Part shown: positions 5,430 through 11,343 of the stretch, piece by piece | Numbering within the stretch: position 1 is the stretch's first letter | How the letters are laid out: each line of letters starts with the position of its first letter | Assembly: GCA_002367235.1 (NCBI GenBank) | Contig: DFBC01000076.1 | Location: 1 to 11,343, forward strand | Direction: 5' to 3' | DNA length: 11,343 nucleotides | Source of the DNA: Cellvibrionales bacterium UBA3090 | GTDB taxonomy: Bacteria > Pseudomonadota > Gammaproteobacteria > Pseudomonadales > Porticoccaceae | The notes under the pieces: generated by a model | What the model saw: the letters and a program-made list of their open reading frames with translations, nothing else | Told to the model about the DNA's origin: nothing | Databases searched by the model: none | Translations under genes and position numbers: made by a program

Positions 5430-5990
5430 ATGCAACCTAGAATCTTGCGACTTAATATGGCGGGTCAGCCCATTGAGTGGTTGAATTGGCAGGAGGCTGT
5501 ATGCCTGTTTGCGAGAGAGATGGTTGTCTGGACGTTGGGCGATGTAGTGAAAAAGGTTAAGGGGGGCTACTCAAGAGATTCGGGTGTTCAGTCACAGATT
5601 ATGTTGCCCAGTATTATCGCTTGCGGCGGCGAACATCTTGCCAGGCCTCGCAGGAACTACCCTCTAAGCAATCCCGCACTATTTGCGAGAGACAGTTATT
5701 TGTGTATGTATTGCGCGAAACAGTTTGTTTCTAGTCAATTAACACGAGATCACATTGTGCCCACTTCCCGGGGCGGTGAGGATAAATGGGAGAATGTAGT
5801 GTCATCCTGCCGACGCTGTAATCAGCATAAGGCTAATTATTTACTCGAAGAAAGTGGCATGGAGTTGGTTGCGTTGCCTTATCGCCCAAATAATGCTGAG
5901 TATTTGGCGCTAATAAATTCGCGCCGCATTCTTGGGGATCAAATGGAATTTTTGCGCAGTCAGTTCTCCAAAAACTCTCGCTGGCTATAG
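5430..5990 (+). CDS. HNH endonuclease family protein
   Basis: 186 residues. The C-terminal half holds a complete zinc-stabilised HNH fold: CMYC (Cys92, Cys95), LTRDHIVPTSRGG (Asp107-His108), W120-E-N-V (Asn122), then CRRCNQHK (Cys127, Cys130, His133, Lys134). The N-terminal part (RILRLN..G.PIEWLNWQEAV..., VVWTLGDV, LPSIIACGG) belongs to a conserved stand-alone family I recognise from gammaproteobacteria, and the C-terminus has ALPYRPN.AEYLAL..RRILGDQMEFL. The biological role is not known; a metal-dependent nick or cut of DNA is expected from the fold. I chose ATG 5430 over the in-frame ATG 5373 because AAAGG at 5416-5420 precedes it at 9 bases, homology begins there, and 5373 has no ribosome site. 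No methylase, restriction or toxin-antitoxin partner lies beside it. Confidence 0.87.
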   Translation: MQPRILRLNMAGQPIEWLNWQEAVCLFAREMVVWTLGDVVKKVKGGYSRDSGVQSQIMLPSIIACGGEHLARPRRNYPLSNPALFARDSYLCMYCAKQFVSSQLTRDHIVPTSRGGEDKWENVVSSCRRCNQHKANYLLEESGMELVALPYRPNNAEYLALINSRRILGDQMEFLRSQFSKNSRWL

Positions 5991-6111
5991 TCTAATTTGA
6001 ATCGTTAAATTTGGCCTCTTTCGTGTAATTAGAGGCTGTCTTGAGTCATTTTTTATTTCCTTTCATGGTAGCCTCCCTCTTTTTTGTGAATTAACTCTTG
6101 TGGGGTGGCTT

Positions 6112-6879
6112 ATGGATTTAGGGCTCGCGGGTAAAAAGGCACTTGTGTGTGCGGCAAGTAAGGGGTTGGGCAAAGGCTGTGCCATGTCGTTAGCTGCCGA
6201 AGGGGTCAGTGTCACCATAACGGCTAGAAATGAGGAGGTGCTTGAAAAAGCTGCAGAGGAAATCCGAGTCAAAACCGGAAGCATTGTAGGGTTGGTCGTT
6301 GGGGATATCACTACTGAAGAGGGGCGATGTACTGCTCTAGAAGCTTGTCCAGCACCAGATATTCTGGTTAATAATGCAGGAGGCCCTCCGCCTGGTGATT
6401 TCAGAGCATGGCATCAAGAGCATTGGTTTGAGGCCGTCAATAGCAATATGTACACACCTATAGACATGATTCGACGCACATTGGATGGCATGATTGACCG
6501 AGGCTTTGGCCGGATTATTAATATCACAAGTGCTGCTGTTAAGCAGCCAATCGATGAGCTTGGTTTGTCTAATGGTGCTCGGTCGGGACTCACTGGATTT
6601 GTGTCGGGCATTGCACGTGATCCGGCGCGCCATAATGTGACTATCAATAACTTGTTACCCGGCTTATTTAATACGGAGCGTGGTCATGGTGCCTCAGGAA
6701 TGATTGCTAAACGTTTGAAGATGTCCCCGGCCCAGTATATTGATTCAATACCAGCGGGAAGGCTGGGAAATATTGAGGAGTTTGGGGCTACCTGTGCCTT
6801 TTTGTGCAGCCAGCAGGCGGCCTATATTACAGGCCAGAATATACTGCTGGATGGTGGACATTACAGGGGAACCTTTTAG
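6112..6879 (+). CDS. SDR family oxidoreductase, divergent FabG-like, atypical active site
   Basis: 255 residues from ATG 6112. The frame also opens at GTG 6100, but MDLGLAGKKALV is the usual family start. Rossmann features: CAASKGLG (13-20) with the normal TG replaced by Cys13-Ala14, D65 in GDIT, NNAGG (87-91), NITS with Ser140, PG at 183-184 and AAYITGQNILLDGG (236-249). The YxxxK pair is missing: in GLSNGARSGL the tyrosine position is Ser153 and the lysine is Arg157. The same LSNGAR pattern occurs, as I recall, in a recognised FabG-like subgroup, so this is a lineage trait and not a random defect. Substrate unknown; annotations as 3-oxoacyl-ACP reductase would be over-precise. It ends 9 bases before the convergent transporter gene. 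Confidence 0.85.
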   Translation: MDLGLAGKKALVCAASKGLGKGCAMSLAAEGVSVTITARNEEVLEKAAEEIRVKTGSIVGLVVGDITTEEGRCTALEACPAPDILVNNAGGPPPGDFRAWHQEHWFEAVNSNMYTPIDMIRRTLDGMIDRGFGRIINITSAAVKQPIDELGLSNGARSGLTGFVSGIARDPARHNVTINNLLPGLFNTERGHGASGMIAKRLKMSPAQYIDSIPAGRLGNIEEFGATCAFLCSQQAAYITGQNILLDGGHYRGTF

Positions 6880-6888
6880 CGGATTTAA

Positions 6889-8241
6889 TTAACCGACTAC
6901 ATTTTGGATAAACATCAGGATGATCAGGGCGGGGCAGCAATATCGAACATAGCCGGGCCAAATTTTCCAAAATAGAGATTGTTCCACCTGAGGGTGACCA
7001 CTACGAATCTCGGTTAGGATCATATCCCGGTGCCAGACCCATGTCGCAAAAATACATAGCATTAGCCCGAGCAGCGGCTGACTGTATTCCGTGGTGAGCG
7101 TGACAACAACCGTGAATAGTGCATCAAAATTTAAGGCGATGAGCGTACTGGATGAAAAAATAATGACGCCTATCAACCAAGTGGCTAAAGAGCGGCTCGC
7201 TCCATGGTTTTCAATGGTATAGGACACTGGTACTTCCAGCATGGAGATTGAAGAGGTTAGGGCTGCAATGGTCATTAGAGAAAAGAAAACAAGACCTACT
7301 GGAATGCCAATAGTCCCCATATCGTGAAATAGGGCGGGTAGTGTTTGGAAAATTAAGTCTGGCCCTGCGATCAGATTGCCCGCTGCATTATAAATTGTGA
7401 CCCCATTCTCCTGGGCAACAAACAGCGCTGGCAACACTAACAACCCTGCTAGAAAGGCAATGGATGAATCGACGAGAGTGACTATGGCTCCCATTGTTGG
7501 AAGATTTTCGTCTGGCCTCAAGTAAGATCCATAAATCAGCATAGTGCCAACACCCAGCGATAGGGAAAAGAATGCCTGCCCCATAGCGCTAGCAATCAAT
7601 TGTGGGTCGCCAATTTGGCGGAAGTCGGGTAATAGGTAGACCTTAAGACCGGCTATCGCGCCCTCTTGAAACATGACGTAGGCAATTAAACAGGCCATAA
7701 GTAGCAGCATTGATGGCATTAATCGACAGGACCATTTTTCAATGCCTTCCTCAACCCCGGCACTAACGACCGCTGTAGTAAGCAGCATAAATACGGCTGA
7801 GAAGATGATGTTGCGGGTATTGCCGAACGCTGTCAGCCAGGCAGAAATTTCTGGGAACCCTGTTATTGTTAATAGAGGCTCTAGCAGGAATGCCAGCATC
7901 CATCCGGCAATAATGCTGTAAAAACTGAGAATGAGTGTGGCGATGATTACGCCATACAAACCGGTATATTTGCCGATCCTTTTTGCCTTTTTTCCCGTTG
8001 AAATTTGTTGCAGCGCACTGACCATATTGGATTTGGTGTGGCGACCAATAATAAGTTCGGCCATTAGTGCCGGGTAGGCCAGAAAAAAAGCGAGCACAAA
8101 ATAAATTAAGACAAAGGCTCCGCCGCCATTTTCGGCCGCATTGGTGGGAAATCCCCATATATTGCCCAGGCCAACGGCTGAACCCGAGGCCGCCAGTATA
8201 AAACCGGTTTTAGATGAAAATTGTCCTCGGGAAGAGCTCAT
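6889..8241 (-). CDS. Sodium-dependent transporter, NSS (SNF) family
   Basis: 450 residues of mostly hydrophobic helices, close in length to the 11-helix amino-acid symporter MhsT. The family hallmark in helix 1 is clear: GSAVGLGNIWGFPTNAAENGGGAF (20-43), with helix 6 GQAFFSLSLGVG (221-232), RPDENLP (242-248) and the sodium-site helix 8 ALTSSISMLEVPVSY (327-341). It should import an amino acid or related solute with sodium at the inner membrane; the substrate cannot be read from sequence. Gly30 occupies the place of the extracellular-gate arginine of LeuT (NFWRFP). AGGA lies 10 bases before the ATG. No partner gene is evident; the medium-chain oxidoreductase lies 120 bases upstream on the same strand. 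Confidence 0.92.
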   Translation of the reverse strand: MSSSRGQFSSKTGFILAASGSAVGLGNIWGFPTNAAENGGGAFVLIYFVLAFFLAYPALMAELIIGRHTKSNMVSALQQISTGKKAKRIGKYTGLYGVIIATLILSFYSIIAGWMLAFLLEPLLTITGFPEISAWLTAFGNTRNIIFSAVFMLLTTAVVSAGVEEGIEKWSCRLMPSMLLLMACLIAYVMFQEGAIAGLKVYLLPDFRQIGDPQLIASAMGQAFFSLSLGVGTMLIYGSYLRPDENLPTMGAIVTLVDSSIAFLAGLLVLPALFVAQENGVTIYNAAGNLIAGPDLIFQTLPALFHDMGTIGIPVGLVFFSLMTIAALTSSISMLEVPVSYTIENHGASRSLATWLIGVIIFSSSTLIALNFDALFTVVVTLTTEYSQPLLGLMLCIFATWVWHRDMILTEIRSGHPQVEQSLFWKIWPGYVRYCCPALIILMFIQNVVG

Positions 8242-8361
8242 GGGTACTGATTCCTAATCTTTATCAGATGTATGTTACTGCCTTTGAAATGGATAGAGAA
8301 ATCAGTGTGATGACAACAATGAATTTGTATGCGTAATCGTAGGCAACGCCAGCGGTCTGTT

Positions 8362-9396
8362 TTATGGGGTTTTCTCAACGTTATTCGATGAATCGATTTT
8401 TAGGACGATTTTTCCGGTATGGCCAAAGTTTTCCATCAGTCTGTGTGCCTCAGCGGCTTGGTCCAAGGGAAGCACTCGGTCGATTACGGGTATGATTTTG
8501 TTCTCACTCAAAAAATGCAGCATTGCTTTAAATTCAGCGTTACTGCCCATGGTAGTGCCCTGAATACGGATATGGCGGAAAAACAACTTGGCCAGTGGTA
8601 GTCCCTTGTCTGGGTTTCCAAGCGTGGAGCCAAAAAAAACAAATCGGCCCGCGGGCAATAGCGTGTCCAAAATATTATTGAGTGCGTTGCCTCCCGCACT
8701 ATCAATGACGGCGTTAAAACCACCCGATAGCTGCTTCAGTTTTTTGTAGCAGTCAGGTTCCTTGTAATTTTCTCCCGCAATGGCTCCTAAAGCGATAGCC
8801 GCTTCCAGTTTGGTCTTACTACTAGTGCTGACATAAACATCCGCTCCCAGGCTTACACTCCAGAGAATGGCGAATGTGGAGACCCCGCTGCCAGCACCTG
8901 TAATTAAGACTTTGTCCCCAGGCTTTACATTTGCCTGTGTGACTACTGCCCGCCAGGCGGTGAGACCGGCCAAAGGAACTGCTGCTGCTTGTTCCCAGCT
9001 TAGATAGCTGGGTTTGGGGAGAACATCATTGTTGGGAACACAGATATATTCAGCAAAGGTACCTTGATCAGGCATACCAAGAACGCGAAAGTCGGGGCCA
9101 TAGGAGTCTTGGTTTTCTCCCCATGATCGAGCAGGGTATATGACAACCTCTTGACCGATCTTATAGGCGTCTACGCCTTGACCAACCATATCAATAACGC
9201 CAGCCCCGTCTGAGCCAGCAATGCAGGGTAGCTGTATGTCTGGGTATTGGCCTTTGGTAATCCAGTAATCTCTGCGGTTAAGTGCGGATGCCAGCAGTTT
9301 GACTCTAACTTCACCGGGGCGGGGCGATGGTGTGTCCACCTCTTGAATCTGGAGGTTCTCCGGACCTCCAAGTGTTGTTAGTACGACGGCTTTCAT
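8362..9396 (-). CDS. Zinc-independent medium-chain (MDR/quinone oxidoreductase-like) NAD(P)-dependent oxidoreductase
   Basis: 344 residues with the two-domain MDR layout: a GroES-like N-terminal domain (P26-R-P-G-E-V-R-V, A38-L-N-R-R-D, IAGSDGAGVI at 59-68), then a nucleotide-binding domain with AAAVPLAGLTAWRAV (137-151), KPGDKVLITGAGSGVST (158-174), AVIDSAGG and a C-terminal HTGKIVLKI. The positions that carry catalytic zinc ligands in alcohol dehydrogenases (Cys, GHE) are R-R-D-Y and GSDG, and the four structural-zinc cysteines are absent, so it should work without zinc. It probably reduces an enone, quinone or aldehyde with NAD(P)H; the substrate is not known. AAGGG lies 9 bases upstream of the ATG. 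It is divergent from the usp gene, with a strong inverted repeat between them. Confidence 0.88.
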   Translation of the reverse strand: MKAVVLTTLGGPENLQIQEVDTPSPRPGEVRVKLLASALNRRDYWITKGQYPDIQLPCIAGSDGAGVIDMVGQGVDAYKIGQEVVIYPARSWGENQDSYGPDFRVLGMPDQGTFAEYICVPNNDVLPKPSYLSWEQAAAVPLAGLTAWRAVVTQANVKPGDKVLITGAGSGVSTFAILWSVSLGADVYVSTSSKTKLEAAIALGAIAGENYKEPDCYKKLKQLSGGFNAVIDSAGGNALNNILDTLLPAGRFVFFGSTLGNPDKGLPLAKLFFRHIRIQGTTMGSNAEFKAMLHFLSENKIIPVIDRVLPLDQAAEAHRLMENFGHTGKIVLKIDSSNNVEKTP

Positions 9397-9498
9397 GATT
9401 GGTGCCCTTGTTGTAGTGATATATTGCTAGATAGTGCTGAGTGTCGCCTTACATCATAGCTTGTTAGCGAGAGAGCTGGGTGCTGGGGGTGAAACCAG

Positions 9499-9532
9499 CC
9501 ATCTAAAATATAATCATTTATATTTTAGATGG
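9499..9532. repeat. Perfect inverted repeat, 15-bp arms, 4-base centre (possible operator)
   Basis: CCATCTAAAATATAA (9499-9513), TCAT, then TTATATTTTAGATGG (9518-9532), with no mismatch. It sits in the 222-base divergent spacer, about 102 bases from the oxidoreductase start and 86 from the usp start. A smaller dyad GCTGG-N8-CCAGC (9482-9499) abuts it. A terminator role is unlikely because no gene runs into it. It may bind a dimeric regulator of both genes or extrude as a cruciform. The left arm and centre contain TATAAT (9509-9514), but no -35 is at the right distance. Confidence 0.6.
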
Positions 9533-9618
9533 TATTGAAGGCTGTGCACTGAGTGTCTATTCTTTTAGGGTTGGTCGGATAATTTGTGTTCTAGGTATAC
9601 ATTTTAAAGGCTGTGACG

Positions 9619-10038
9619 ATGTATAAAAATATCTTAGTTCCTACAGACTTAGCAGATAAGAGTGAGCTGTCCATCCAGACGGCCCTGTCAATGGCTTCAC
9701 AAAATAGTGGCAAGGTTCACTTGCTGCACGTTGTCGAAAAAATGGGGGGTGACCCCGATGCCGAAATAGAAAATTTTTATCTCAAGTTGGCAGAAAATGC
9801 CAATCAAAAATTAACGGACTGGCAGCATCGATTTCAGGCTGAGTTTAATGATGTTCCCATCGAAAAGACTATCTTGGTGGGTAAAAGGGCGCAGGAAATA
9901 ATTCGGTTCTCTTTAGCAAATGACATTGACTTGATCGTGATGACATCTCGGACGTTTAATAAAGAGGAGCAGGGGTTGGGTACGTTAAGTCACCAAGTGT
10001 CGTTGTTTGCTCCAATCTCCGTTTTGGTGGTTCGTTAA
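9619..10038 (+). CDS. Universal stress protein (UspA) family
   Basis: 139 residues, a single Usp domain of normal length. It begins with the family strand MYKNILVPTDL and acidic Asp10, continues with GKVHLLHVV (31-39) and VGKRAQEIIRFSLANDIDLIVMTSR (87-111), and ends LGTLSHQVSLFAPISVLVVR. Members are small cytoplasmic dimers linked to stress and stationary-phase survival. In ATP-binding members the loop reads G-x2-G-x9-G(S/T); here the first two glycines are Thr109 and Thr112 and only Gly121-Thr122 remains, so it may belong to the non-ATP-binding type. I chose ATG 9619 over GTG 9613 because AAAGG (9606-9610) stands 8 bases before it. It appears to be a single-gene unit. Confidence 0.9.
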   Translation: MYKNILVPTDLADKSELSIQTALSMASQNSGKVHLLHVVEKMGGDPDAEIENFYLKLAENANQKLTDWQHRFQAEFNDVPIEKTILVGKRAQEIIRFSLANDIDLIVMTSRTFNKEEQGLGTLSHQVSLFAPISVLVVR

Positions 10039-10164
10039 ACACGCATTCGCAAGAGGATAATTGTGGGAGGGTGACCTTGGGTCATTTGCGGGCCTATTTG
10101 TGATCGGTCAAATCGAATGCTGCTTTTCCAGCAGAAAAACAGGGTTTTTTTAAAAGTGATTGTC
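10039..10164 (+). other. Spacer after usp without a clear gene
   Basis: The stretch holds a short dyad TGACC-TTG-GGTCA (10072-10084) and a 5-bp hairpin CTGCT-TTTCC-AGCAG (10120-10134), which is followed only after ten bases by a seven-T run (10145-10151). This could be a weak terminator for the usp gene, but the T-run is too far from the stem to call it one. No ORF with a ribosome site was found. Confidence 0.3.
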
Positions 10165-10192
10165 GGAATTTTTTTTGCAGACATGGGTCTCA
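10165..10192 (+). promoter_or_regulatory. Sigma-E (RpoE/AlgU)-like promoter for the protease gene
   Basis: GGAATTT (10165-10171), exactly 16 bases, then TCTCA (10188-10192) preceded by GG. This matches the sigma-E pattern GGAACTT-N16-TCTGA with one change in each element, at the same spacing as in the known E. coli degP and rpoH P3 promoters. Transcription would start near 10198, leaving a leader of about 98 bases. The context, an envelope protease, fits the envelope-stress regulon. Confidence 0.5.
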
Positions 10193-10295
10193 GTGAAGCT
10201 TGGTTATAGCGTGATCTGTACCGACGGTAGGTTTTTTCAGTGTTATTAGGTTAGCCAAGCCAAGTGATAAATCAGTCATATTAGGAGTAGTTACT

Positions 10296-11343
10296 ATGCA
10301 GCAGGTTCGTCAATGGTTGTTTGTGGTTTCCATGCTTTGTTTTACGGTGGTTGCGCAGGCAGCTTTGCCGCTTTCGGATGCAGCTGGCAATAAATTACCC
10401 TCTTTATCTCCCATGTTAAAAGAGGTCAACCCGGCAGTGGTGAACATCGCTACCTTTTCAACACTGCAAGCCCAAAACCCCCTGTTAAATGACCCTTTTT
10501 TCAGGCGTTTCTTTAATATTCCAGATCAGCAACAAATGCCAAAGCAGGCACCCAAAAGGCGTCAACAAAGTGCCGGTTCAGGTGTGATTATCAATGCTCA
10601 AGATGGCATCGTGATGACGAATGCACATGTTATAGGCGGTGCTGATGAGGTTCAGGTATCGCTGGTTGATGGCCGCTCTTTTTCTGCAGAAGTAATGGGT
10701 TCAGATGTGGAGTTGGACATTGCTATTCTTAAAATCGATGCTAAAAACCTATCCGAGGTTCCTTTAGGTAATTCAAACAACTTAGAAGTTGGTGATTTTG
10801 TTGTTGCCATAGGTAATCCTTTTGGCCTTGGGCAGACAGTAACCACTGGTGTGGTGAGTGCCTTGGGTCGATCGGGACTTGGCATAGAAGGTTATGAGAA
10901 TTTTATTCAAACGGATGCTTCCATTAACCCCGGTAATTCAGGCGGTGCCTTAGTGAGTTTGGATGGAGAGCTAATTGGTATTAATACTGCGATTATTGCC
11001 CCTGCTGGAGGTAATGTTGGTATAGGTTTCGCCATTCCGGTCAACATGGCCAGAGCCAGTATGGAGCAAATTGTGGCCCACGGTGAGGTTCGTCGTGGTC
11101 AGCTCGGTATTGGCATTCAGGATATATCGTCTGAACTAAGAGAGGCATTCGACCTGAAAAATGGACAGCAGGGGGTTTTGGTAACGGCTGTCAGCGAGGG
11201 TTCTTCTGCTGAAAAATCAGGATTGGAAGTAGGAGATATTATTGTCGCTGTGGATGGAAGAAAAACCAGTTCGACAGGACAGCTCCGGAGTCAGATTGGT
11301 ATCAAACAGGTAGGTGATCCAGTCAAACTCAAGTTAATTCGTG
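10296..11343 (+). CDS. degQ: Do/DegQ family periplasmic serine endoprotease (3' truncated by window)
   Basis: 349 codons are present and the frame runs off the window end. A signal peptide (positive MQQVR, hydrophobic LFVVSMLCFTVV, AQA) should be cut after Ala22, sending the protein to the periplasm. The trypsin-like domain has the full triad: His111 (TNAHV), Asp141 (LDIAIL) and Ser215 (NPGNSGGAL). IGNPFGLGQTVTTGVVSALGR and NFIQTDASIN are highly typical of DegQ/DegP. The first PDZ domain begins near 268 (RGQLGIGI) with AEKSGLEVGDIIVAVDG at 305-321. The Gln-rich LA-type loop (77-91) is short, favouring DegQ over DegP. AGGAG at 10283-10287 lies 8 bases before the ATG, and a sigma-E-like promoter lies upstream. 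Role: degrade or refold misfolded envelope proteins. Whether a second PDZ domain follows cannot be seen. Confidence 0.95.
   Translation, partial: MQQVRQWLFVVSMLCFTVVAQAALPLSDAAGNKLPSLSPMLKEVNPAVVNIATFSTLQAQNPLLNDPFFRRFFNIPDQQQMPKQAPKRRQQSAGSGVIINAQDGIVMTNAHVIGGADEVQVSLVDGRSFSAEVMGSDVELDIAILKIDAKNLSEVPLGNSNNLEVGDFVVAIGNPFGLGQTVTTGVVSALGRSGLGIEGYENFIQTDASINPGNSGGALVSLDGELIGINTAIIAPAGGNVGIGFAIPVNMARASMEQIVAHGEVRRGQLGIGIQDISSELREAFDLKNGQQGVLVTAVSEGSSAEKSGLEVGDIIVAVDGRKTSSTGQLRSQIGIKQVGDPVKLKLIR

Noticed and set aside
6014..6036. GCCTCT-N11-AGAGGC inverted repeat after the HNH gene as a terminator
   Set aside because: The stem is only 6 bp with an 11-base loop, and the six-T run comes too far downstream (after TGTCTTGAGTCA). 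It may end the HNH transcript weakly, but I would not annotate it.
5430..6879. HNH protein plus neighbours as a defence island
   Set aside because: The neighbours are an SDR reductase and a sodium symporter, and no defence-associated domain, phage gene or mobility gene is present.
9437..9557. Nine-base direct repeat CTGAGTGTC at 9437-9445 and 9549-9557 flanking the inverted repeat
   Set aside because: The copies are not symmetric about the palindrome and nine bases twice in a short spacer is weak evidence for an insertion duplication or operator pair.
10120..10151. CTGCT/AGCAG hairpin plus T-run after the usp gene as an intrinsic terminator
   Set aside because: Ten bases separate the stem from the T-run, and the stem has 5 bp; not a standard terminator.

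Overview
The window is an ordinary-looking chromosomal segment of a gammaproteobacterium of moderate G+C content. The strongest evidence is the xseB-ispA-dxs order, a DinG C-terminus followed by a YqcC-family protein, and a DegQ-like protease. The flavour (two SDR reductases, an NSS transporter, a zinc-free medium-chain reductase) resembles marine Cellvibrionales/Spongiibacteraceae or relatives of Pseudomonas, but that placement is inference. I see no insertion sequence, phage gene, CRISPR array, tRNA or rRNA.

Layout. 1-1597 (+): end of dinG, yqcC 3 bases later, then an SDR of the 2,4-dienoyl-CoA reductase type. 1647-4814 (-): xseB-ispA-dxs, with dxs and ispA making isoprenoid precursors and farnesyl diphosphate. 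A 16-bp perfect palindrome lies just before dxs. 4815-5429: a gene-poor 615-base gap that holds most of the novelty (below). 5430-6879 (+): a small HNH nuclease-family protein and a second, divergent SDR. 6889-9396 (-): an NSS-family sodium symporter and a medium-chain oxidoreductase. 9397-9618: divergent promoter region with a 15-bp-arm perfect inverted repeat. 9619-11343 (+): a universal-stress-family protein and the first 349 codons of a DegP/DegQ-family periplasmic protease behind a sigma-E-like promoter.

Main discovery candidate. The gap between xseB and the HNH gene appears to encode two consecutive small RNAs. The first (about 4985-5120) has the design of a Rsm/Csr regulatory RNA: an upstream 18-bp box TGTAGG-N6-CTTACA that differs at one base from the GacA activating sequence TGTAAG-N6-CTTACA, a TAGTAT -10 with no -35, about 134 nt of RNA with five GGA motifs (three in small hairpin loops, one inside a near match to the CsrA SELEX consensus), and a 13-bp terminator stem with a GAGA loop. 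The second (about 5170-5334) has a near-consensus sigma-70 promoter (TTGACA, 16 nt, TATGAT) and its own 11-bp terminator, and I cannot assign it to a family. If the first call is right, this locus connects the region to the GacS/GacA-RsmA post-transcriptional switch.

Other points: both SDRs lack the catalytic tyrosine, the stress protein has lost the two glycines of the ATP loop, and the likely starts of xseB, the HNH gene, the second SDR and the usp gene lie inside the longest open frames.
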